A stretch of 64,000 nt of DNA from CAWGUU01 sp963825765 (lineage in GTDB: Bacteria > Actinomycetota > Acidimicrobiia > Acidimicrobiales > AC-14): the NCBI GenBank assembly GCA_963825765.1, contig CAWGUU010000001.1, forward strand, positions 6,606 through 70,605. Reading direction: 5' to 3'. How positions within the stretch are numbered: position 1 is the first letter of the stretch; the number at the start of each line of letters is the position of its first letter. Below are positions 58,840 through 64,000 of the stretch, piece by piece. The position numbers and the translations under genes are program-made. Under the pieces are notes generated by a model that saw nothing but the letters and a program-made list of their open reading frames with translations, searched no databases and was not told where the DNA came from.

Positions 58840-59466
58840 CGCAACGGGCGCAAGGGCCCCGCCAGGTCGTCGGCGATGACCATGAGGACCCCCGTCGTAG
58901 GTCTGCGCTCCTGACCGAGCCCGACGCGAACAGTCGTCCCTCGGCCATTTCTGGGCTCGTCATCGCCACCTTGGCTGCTCCGAACCGGCATTGAGCGCTG
59001 GGTCGACTGGAGTCGGTCGTCGGGATACTGGGCGTCGTTATGGGCTCCAGGTCGGAGATCGCCGGCACCGATGGCAAGGGGGGGTCGGGCTGCCTCGCCG
59101 TGTCGCTCAGCCGGCGATCAGGGACGGTCGCCGCCGCAAGAGACGGGCCGTGTTCGGGGACACCCCTGACGGTCGTTCCGGAGCGATACCGTCCACCGTG
59201 GAGCCGATGCCGCCCCTGCCAGACACCCGCTCAGGAACGGTACGTATCGGTTACCCCGGCCAGAGCCGGTTGACACCCGGGATCGCGTTCCCTCCAAGAC
59301 CTGGTTCGGGAATCGGCGCGGTGTGGGATAGGTGGACAGCCCGCACCCAATCTTCGATCCGACAAATACGGAGGCCGATCTGGATTGGGTCCGCAGCCCG
59401 GGGGAAGGACGCTGGATCGTATCCCAGCCCAGCTCAAAATTGACTGGGAGACTAGGGCATCCCGGG
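58840..59466. other. 627-base gap without a convincing gene
   Basis: No frame in either direction has codon bias or a recognised motif; the longest open frames are Arg/Ser-rich artefacts. GC falls from left to right, marking the change into accessory DNA. An inverted repeat CGGGCT/AGCCCG at 59463-59486 overlaps the end of the next gene and may terminate it. No tRNA, attachment site or transposase is visible. Confidence 0.6.
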
Positions 59467-60414
59467 CTAGCTGTCGTGAAAGCCCGAGGGCCTCGGTACC
59501 ATCGGCGGCCACGCTTCGGACTCCCAGTATTGGTGGTACGAAGTATTCGTTAGCTCGATGTGGTAGGCCCCCACAGCGTCATCGATTCGCCGGAGTATCC
59601 CTTTCCCTACATCGGTCGGCGTGGCATCAAGATCTGTGGTCATCCCCAACAGGCGTAGAATGCGCTGCATCTCCGGGTGCGATAATTGCTGCCGGTGGAG
59701 TTCGCCGCAAAGCTCCAGAAACACGCGACCCCTCAACGAGGCGTAATAGAACGATGCACGGGGGGATGCTAACGTTAGATATCCACAGCCGACGAGCCGA
59801 GTCAACCGTTCACGGAGCGACGTTGCGGAACGTCCGAGACGGACGGCCAGTTGCGGGATGTTGCGAAATCCCTCCGTGGCGATCACGAAGAGCACCGCAA
59901 GGTCGAGTCCGATACTGCCGGTCGAATGAGCAAACTGTTCGACCGATGTGGCCGTGAGGTTGCCTAGGACGATGTTCAATAGGACGTCTGTGGCCAGTTC
60001 GTTCGCAATCAGTTCTCGGATTAGCGCCCTGTCGCCCTCTCTATCGAGATTGACATCTGCGGGGACCCAGATTGTGCGAAGCCGGCGCAGGGTGGAGGGC
60101 GAAACTACCTGGTAGAAGTCTCGTACGCAGTCGGACCACAGCGACCGGGCTTTCGTCGTGTCCGCCGCGATGTATAGACATACCTCGGCCTCGGTGTCGG
60201 TGAGCATCGTCCTGAGGTCCTTGTCGATGCCCTCAACATGTCGCCACATCACCTGTCCGACGATTGGCCGCGTCCAGTCCCGCATCAAGGTGCAGGTGAA
60301 GTCGAAGGTCTTACGCTCGCTCTCAAGTAGGGAAAAAAGTCGTGTACCGCTGGCGCGCTCGAAGAAGCCAACGGCTTCTTGCGAGAGAAACCTGTGTTCT
60401 GGAGACTCGGCCAC
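59467..60414 (-). CDS. Winged-helix protein of unknown function in the accessory region
   Basis: 315 aa, lower GC than the core genes. The C-terminal part reads like a MarR-type winged helix: FRNIPQLAVRLGRSATSLRE, RLTRLVGCGYLTLASPRASF, SLRGRVFLELCGEL. The N-terminal 170 residues (KTFDFTCTLMRDWTRPIVGQ, EVCLYIAADTTKARSLW) match no family I know. GTG start with TATCGT exactly six bases upstream: leaderless. Divergent from the Fe-S nuclease-like gene with 22 bases between starts, suggesting a functional pair, perhaps effector and regulator of a defence module. Confidence 0.65.
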   Translation of the reverse strand: MAESPEHRFLSQEAVGFFERASGTRLFSLLESERKTFDFTCTLMRDWTRPIVGQVMWRHVEGIDKDLRTMLTDTEAEVCLYIAADTTKARSLWSDCVRDFYQVVSPSTLRRLRTIWVPADVNLDREGDRALIRELIANELATDVLLNIVLGNLTATSVEQFAHSTGSIGLDLAVLFVIATEGFRNIPQLAVRLGRSATSLRERLTRLVGCGYLTLASPRASFYYASLRGRVFLELCGELHRQQLSHPEMQRILRLLGMTTDLDATPTDVGKGILRRIDDAVGAYHIELTNTSYHQYWESEAWPPMVPRPSGFHDS

Positions 60415-60436
60415 TAGTGGACGATAACGTCAGACC
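60415..60436. promoter_or_regulatory. Symmetric divergent promoter with shared -10 bases and leaderless starts on both sides
   Basis: Plus strand: TAACGT at 60425-60430, six bases, then GTG at 60437. Minus strand: TATCGT at 60426-60421, six bases, then GTG at 60414. The two -10 boxes share the TA at 60425-60426 within the palindromic ACGATAACGT. There is no room for untranslated leaders, so both mRNAs should begin at their start codons. Confidence 0.65.
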
Positions 60437-61420
60437 GTGATGAGCGCCGGCCGTGAGGATGACTCACCGCTTCAGCGTGGGATGCGCGCCGCTCTCAACC
60501 TGGAAGCGCCCCCCCGGCCACGCGACCCTGCGCTGCAGAAGCGACTGAGAGAACTCATCGAGGAGCTCCTAGGCGAGGATGTACGAGAGGTGATCCGCAG
60601 TCTGGACAGCTCACAGCCGCTCTGGGTCGACCGGGTTCCGCTGAGCGACGTATTGGCCTGCGAGCGCTACTACCTGGCGGAACGTGGCGTTCCGTTCGCC
60701 TACACAGTCCAAAAGGCGCGCACGCAAGCCGCCGGAGCGATGCTCAGGCGGTGGGCGTTTCGCGATCCGCGCGAGTCGCCGGAGAGCGAGCGAGATCCCA
60801 TCGAGGCGGTGCACGAGCTGCTGGATGATCTGTCCAAGGAGCAGGATCGCCTAGGGGCATTCATTTCGGGACTGTCGACTGGGGCGCGGGCAGACATGGC
60901 AGCTGCGATCTTGGACATTGTCTTTGCCTTCGGAGAGAGCTGGCCCAGCGACGCGCGCCCACAGCCGATCCAATCCTCAGCAGTCTTGAGAGTGAAGCTG
61001 TATGGCGGACGACTCGTACTGAACTACCGAGTCGGGTTCCGATTCGGACGCCCTCGTGCCGACGCGAACGGGATTGTGTCGTCCGTTGTGTTACTCGACG
61101 TACGCCCAGGAGTCGCCTTCGAGCGAGAGGAGAGACACAATCGCTGGTTTGCCGCTCTCCTTGAAACGCTCAAGACTGGCGTCGGGCCGGCACGTGTTCT
61201 TACTTGGTACGCCGAAACTCAGCAGATCGTCGGTGACGAGATCGATGACGACAAGCTTGAAGCTGCTGCTCGCAGAGTTGCTGAGGGAGTTACGCGGATG
61301 GTGGAACTCGGAACTGGCCAGCGCGAGGCCGACGTACTACCGGGCTGGCGCTGCTCATTCTGCGATCTCTTGGACGAGTGTAGCCAAGGTCAAGGATTCC
61401 GGGCGACATGGAATGCCTAG
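60437..61420 (+). CDS. Probable Fe-S cluster PD-(D/E)XK-like protein (Cas4/AddB-type cysteine set)
   Basis: 327 aa. One Cys early (C75 in SDVLACERYYLAERG) and a C-terminal trio C306, C309, C315 (RCSFCDLLDEC) form the split four-Cys pattern that staples a 4Fe-4S cluster in Cas4, AddB and related exonucleases. SVVLLDVRPGVAFEREE may correspond to the DxK core strand, but the catalytic residues cannot be assigned with certainty. No cas1, cas2 or recombination genes nearby. GTG 60437 is followed directly by ATG. Confidence 0.55.
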   Translation: MMSAGREDDSPLQRGMRAALNLEAPPRPRDPALQKRLRELIEELLGEDVREVIRSLDSSQPLWVDRVPLSDVLACERYYLAERGVPFAYTVQKARTQAAGAMLRRWAFRDPRESPESERDPIEAVHELLDDLSKEQDRLGAFISGLSTGARADMAAAILDIVFAFGESWPSDARPQPIQSSAVLRVKLYGGRLVLNYRVGFRFGRPRADANGIVSSVVLLDVRPGVAFEREERHNRWFAALLETLKTGVGPARVLTWYAETQQIVGDEIDDDKLEAAARRVAEGVTRMVELGTGQREADVLPGWRCSFCDLLDECSQGQGFRATWNA

Positions 61421-61593
61421 CCCGACCCGCTGCCGGCACCATTGCCATATGTCCAAAGCCTACGCCCGAGGATATTGCGGCTTCTATCGCTGCGGCGTAG
61501 AGTTGACTCGGGTCAGGATGGCTCGCCCGCCGGGGAGTTTACGACGATCCCATTCGTATCGACCGGCTCGACGTTGAGTCCGCGAGGACACTC

Positions 61594-62130
61594 CTAACCT
61601 GAGGTGAACAGGTCAAGAGGCATCGGCGCCGCAGCATCGAGCCAACGGACGAACTCATTGCAGACGCGGTCACAGCGAGCGACATCATCTGTCCCGACGA
61701 TGAGCTCGTCGCCATTCAGCCGGATTGCAGCCGCCCCGATGAACGCGAGAGTCTGCGTCCTGTACTTGCCGAGTTGTCGGTCGGTTAGTCTGCCGCTTCC
61801 GTGCTGGATCGCGTTGCGGGCCTCGACGAATCCCATGAACGCGGGCCACCCTGGGTAGCTGTTGGCCAAGTCCACAGCCGCTTTGAGCCACGCCTTTGCT
61901 CGCTTATCCCAAGTGTTGACGTCTGCAGTGACACCCACGGTGGCGAGCCGGGCGACGCAGAACGATTCGGCGACCGCGACTTGGTCAACCAGCGCGTTGA
62001 CATCGCGAATGGCCAGCCTGTCAGAATGGTGGCGGCTCACGGCAGTCGAACCAGCGGTGTCTAGGTACTCGGTGGTGCGAGAGGTAAGTCGGCGGAGCGC
62101 CCATTCGGCCTGCGATGTCGGGACTCTCAC
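61594..62130 (-). CDS. HEPN-like protein coupled to the reverse transcriptase
   Basis: 178 aa, all-helical. FVEARNAIQHGSGRL contains R105-x4-H110, the RX4-6H catalytic motif of HEPN ribonucleases, at the expected helix end. Upstream helices: TAVSRHHSDRLAIRDVNALV and VAVAESFCVARLATVGV. GTG start overlaps the RT stop (GTGA), so the two are translated together. In AbiA a HEPN domain is fused to the C-terminus of the RT; here it is a separate chain. The 173 bases after it hold no clear gene. Confidence 0.7.
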   Translation of the reverse strand: MRVPTSQAEWALRRLTSRTTEYLDTAGSTAVSRHHSDRLAIRDVNALVDQVAVAESFCVARLATVGVTADVNTWDKRAKAWLKAAVDLANSYPGWPAFMGFVEARNAIQHGSGRLTDRQLGKYRTQTLAFIGAAAIRLNGDELIVGTDDVARCDRVCNEFVRWLDAAAPMPLDLFTSG

Positions 62131-63641
62131 GCGAATTGCACGGCCCAGTTAAAACTCCACTCGTTGAGCTTCGAGTCTCCAACAATCGCGTGCTTCACAT
62201 CAGAGCCGGGTTTTAGGAGTGCGACCGCTCCGGCCAAAACTGGGCGGACGATATCGCTGCTCCGGTCATAGATACCGAGGAGATCATTGAGCGCTATCTG
62301 CTTGTGCCGCGCCAAGGTTCTTGCCGCCTCTGCCCGCAGGACCGGCGTGTGCTCTGCTGAGGTGAGGGCTGCTCGTGCCCACCGCAGCCGCCGTTGGGCA
62401 CCCGTTCCGGTCGCGAAGCCCGGCAGCCGGGCGACGGGCTGCTGGAGCCACCAGGTCTGCCAGCCGTTTAGATAGGACCTGCTAGCAAGCAACTTGTCGA
62501 TAGTGGCAATGACGGCGGCGTCGTCGTTCCGGTTGAGCAGGTACGTCGCCACTGCTGGAGTCATAGTGCGCTCATAACGGAGCAGTCGGGCGCAATGGTC
62601 GAGGACATCAGCCACAGTCCCCGGCTGGCGGCCGAGGGTCGCAAGTGCAAGAGGAACTAGTTCGACTACGGCGCGGTGCTCGGGCCGTCGTCGCTGCGCC
62701 ACTCGGCCTCGCCCAGCCACCTTCACCCATCGATGCAGGACGCGTACCGCTGAGAGAATCTCGACATCTTCGACAGCGGGCGGCTCCATCACGACGGTGC
62801 CGTCGTAGGCGTCCGTATTGAAGCTGGTGAGGTCAAGCTGTGCCTCGTCAGCGATTTGTTGGCGCATTGCCTTCGCTGCATCCAGATGCTCTTCGTACTT
62901 CTTCCGGCCCCAAGTGAGCGTCTTCATATCGTTTACGGTGAGGCCTACCGCTCGCGCCTCCTCCTCGAGGACCTCCAGCGATCGGACAACGTCGCCCCAG
63001 GAGTCGCAAGTAAATCGGAAGTCATCGTTGTATCGATCGACGAACAATTTCCGGCGAATCAGCGAACGCTCCAGCCTTGCAAGGAAGACCTCCGCTAGGA
63101 CGTCACTTGCGTACGACTGCTGCGGCAGGCCGTAGGTGCGCCCTGTCGTCTCCCGCAATAGGGGGCGGAGAGCGGTAACAGCTTCATGGTCGCCCGTCTG
63201 CATCGCGACCTCACTTAGGACCAAACCATGGTCCAGATTCTGATAGCAGGCCGCTATGTCGGTGGCGACGATATAGCGGCCGCTACGACCCAGCGGCTTA
63301 CGCTGGAACAGGTCATAGGCAACTCGGCTCCGGATCAGCGGAGGGAGCTGAGGCTCGACTCGGCGGGCCAGCGCTCGGTAGGCGAGCCGGCTTGGAATAT
63401 CCCAGACCGCGACCGGCCGGATGCCATGCCCAGGCTTGTTCGCGCCGACAGTTTCCTCCGGAGTCGGAACGAACTCTCCTCCGACCAGCCGGCCATGGAC
63501 CCATTCTGCCGCGTCGGTGACGTTGGCCAGAAGAGCGGGGTACGTGGTGTCCTGCGGCAGCATCTTCGGCGGAGCCTTGAGCTCAGCGTCCAGCGCATCC
63601 GCGACATTCTGCGTCGTGAGCAAGTTCGAGCCAATTCTCAC
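62127..63641 (-). CDS. Reverse transcriptase of the unknown-group / abortive-infection type
   Basis: 504 aa. Finger-palm motifs: GIRPVAVWDIPSRLAYRALA (RT1-2), VATDIAACYQNLDHG (motif A, D128), GLPQQSYASDVLAEVFL (motif B), VDRYNDDFRFTC (motif C, Y-N-D-D at 204-207) and VNDMKTLTWG (motif D). After about residue 290 a long helical region (LLRYERTMTPAVATYLLNRN, ALTSAEHTPVLRAEAARTLA) replaces thumb and maturase domains, as in AbiA/AbiK-like and UG RTs. No retron msr-msd, intron or integrase is evident. TAGACC six bases before the GTG. Confidence 0.85.
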   Translation of the reverse strand: MRIGSNLLTTQNVADALDAELKAPPKMLPQDTTYPALLANVTDAAEWVHGRLVGGEFVPTPEETVGANKPGHGIRPVAVWDIPSRLAYRALARRVEPQLPPLIRSRVAYDLFQRKPLGRSGRYIVATDIAACYQNLDHGLVLSEVAMQTGDHEAVTALRPLLRETTGRTYGLPQQSYASDVLAEVFLARLERSLIRRKLFVDRYNDDFRFTCDSWGDVVRSLEVLEEEARAVGLTVNDMKTLTWGRKKYEEHLDAAKAMRQQIADEAQLDLTSFNTDAYDGTVVMEPPAVEDVEILSAVRVLHRWVKVAGRGRVAQRRRPEHRAVVELVPLALATLGRQPGTVADVLDHCARLLRYERTMTPAVATYLLNRNDDAAVIATIDKLLASRSYLNGWQTWWLQQPVARLPGFATGTGAQRRLRWARAALTSAEHTPVLRAEAARTLARHKQIALNDLLGIYDRSSDIVRPVLAGAVALLKPGSDVKHAIVGDSKLNEWSFNWAVQFA

Positions 63642-64000
63642 CGCACCGGTCTACCAGCCGCACTCGTTCTTTGGGGTACCTGCCTCAGCGGAGATTGCGT
63701 CGAGACCGCCGTGATCCCCTTGTACGGCGACGTCGTTCGTCGGCAACTTCAACCCCCTGCCCTCCCTCGCCGGTGGCGCGGTGGGCGGCATCCGTGTGGG
63801 TTTCTGGTACCGGCGACGACTCGCTCGCCAGCGCCGCCAGTAGCCCGAGCGGCGAACTCAGCATCATCCGTAGACCTGCTGGCAGGTGAGCGGAAGTGCC
63901 GGATCTCGACGGCGGCGTCATGGGCGAGGGTGACTGATCACCGCAGTGTGTCCCATACCGCTCGGTCTCTCGTTCCCCGCCTTGCCTGCGCGGACACGCC
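63642..64000. other. Non-coding stretch upstream of the reverse transcriptase
   Basis: 359 bases with no convincing protein frame on either strand. It lies 5' of the RT operon, where several defence RTs carry a structured template RNA. Small inverted repeats are visible (for example CGACG-TCGTT-CGTCG around 63730-63744 and CCGT/ACGG flanking 63712-63728). Nothing allows a firm RNA call. The window ends here. Confidence 0.4.

Noticed and set aside
58991..59443. Open frame of about 150 codons in the 58.8-59.5 kb gap
   Set aside because: Arg/Pro/Ser-rich, no start signal, no motif, no codon bias.
61450..61577. Possible 42-codon peptide starting MSKAYARGYCGFYRCG
   Set aside because: Starts at an ATG but has no ribosome site or -10 box in the usual place and the tail is low-complexity basic; not enough support.
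62127..63641. Retron or group II intron
   Set aside because: No maturase/X domain, no intron RNA ends and no retron-type motif (NAXXH, VTG) seen in the RT.

Overview
The window looks like a chromosomal segment of a very GC-rich actinobacterium, most likely an undescribed member of Acidimicrobiia or a related lineage. This is inferred from the roughly 70 percent GC, the many GTG and TTG starts, the actinobacterial rex-hem gene order, proC next to a small MerR/excisionase-type HTH gene, BTAD regulators, and an aerobic chain with complex I, a split-cytochrome-b bc complex and a caa3 oxidase. Many genes show a -10-like TANNNT box 6 to 8 bases before the start codon, so leaderless mRNAs seem common.

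Regions. (1) 1-10.9 kb, minus strand: one long respiratory run, transcribed right to left: membrane protein, ferredoxin, cytochrome b N-half, cytochrome b C-half, Rieske protein, dihaem cytochrome c, membrane protein, then nuoA-B-C-D-E-F-G (nuoG runs off the left edge). A dyad operator sits on its promoter. (2) 11.1-14 kb, plus: monohaem membrane cytochrome c, a geranylgeranyl-reductase-type flavoprotein, a small zincin and a PsiE-like membrane protein. (3) 14-21.5 kb, minus: rex, precorrin-2 dehydrogenase, hemA, hemC, cobA-hemD, hemB, hemL, a haem/sirohaem operon headed by its redox repressor. (4) 21.7-31.9 kb: mixed small operons (CAP-domain secreted protein, CheY-like and cNMP-binding single-domain proteins, frameshifted patatin, SAM hydrolase, proC, GGDEF-EAL protein, carbonic anhydrase, TMEM175-like channel, ClpN protein). 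(5) 31.9-36.5 kb: a branched-chain-type ABC transporter with permeases fused into one gene and ATPases fused into another. (6) 36.6-43.5 kb: PHP and YfcE-type phosphoesterases, a frameshifted BTAD regulator, a D-cysteine-desulfhydrase-like enzyme and a TolB-like propeller. (7) 43.5-53 kb, plus: cytochrome oxidase cluster: ctaB, a COX1 paralogue without metal ligands, a frameshifted COX3, a membrane-cupredoxin protein, then ctaC-D-E-F-G. (8) 53-56.8 kb: membrane proteins, a Zur-boxed zinc-binding lipoprotein and two zinc-finger or DUF2293 proteins. (9) 56.9-64 kb: accessory DNA with lower GC: back-to-back MazEF-like and VapBC toxin-antitoxin modules, a divergent pair (wHTH protein and Fe-S PD-(D/E)XK-like protein) and a reverse transcriptase plus HEPN two-gene operon that looks like an antiphage system.

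How it fits together: NADH enters at Nuo, menaquinol is oxidised by the b6-type bc complex, electrons pass through cytochromes c to the caa3 oxidase, and haem comes from the adjacent hem operon and is farnesylated by CtaB. Three similar 6-4-6 dyads (bc-nuo promoter, rex promoter, ctaC start) suggest that Rex tunes this whole chain to NADH/NAD+. Strongest candidates for new biology: the RT-HEPN operon, the metal-less COX1 paralogue, a 37-bp dyad present twice 20 kb apart, repeated use of CTG as a start codon, and a fully symmetric leaderless divergent promoter. Three frameshifts in otherwise well-conserved genes may be assembly errors.
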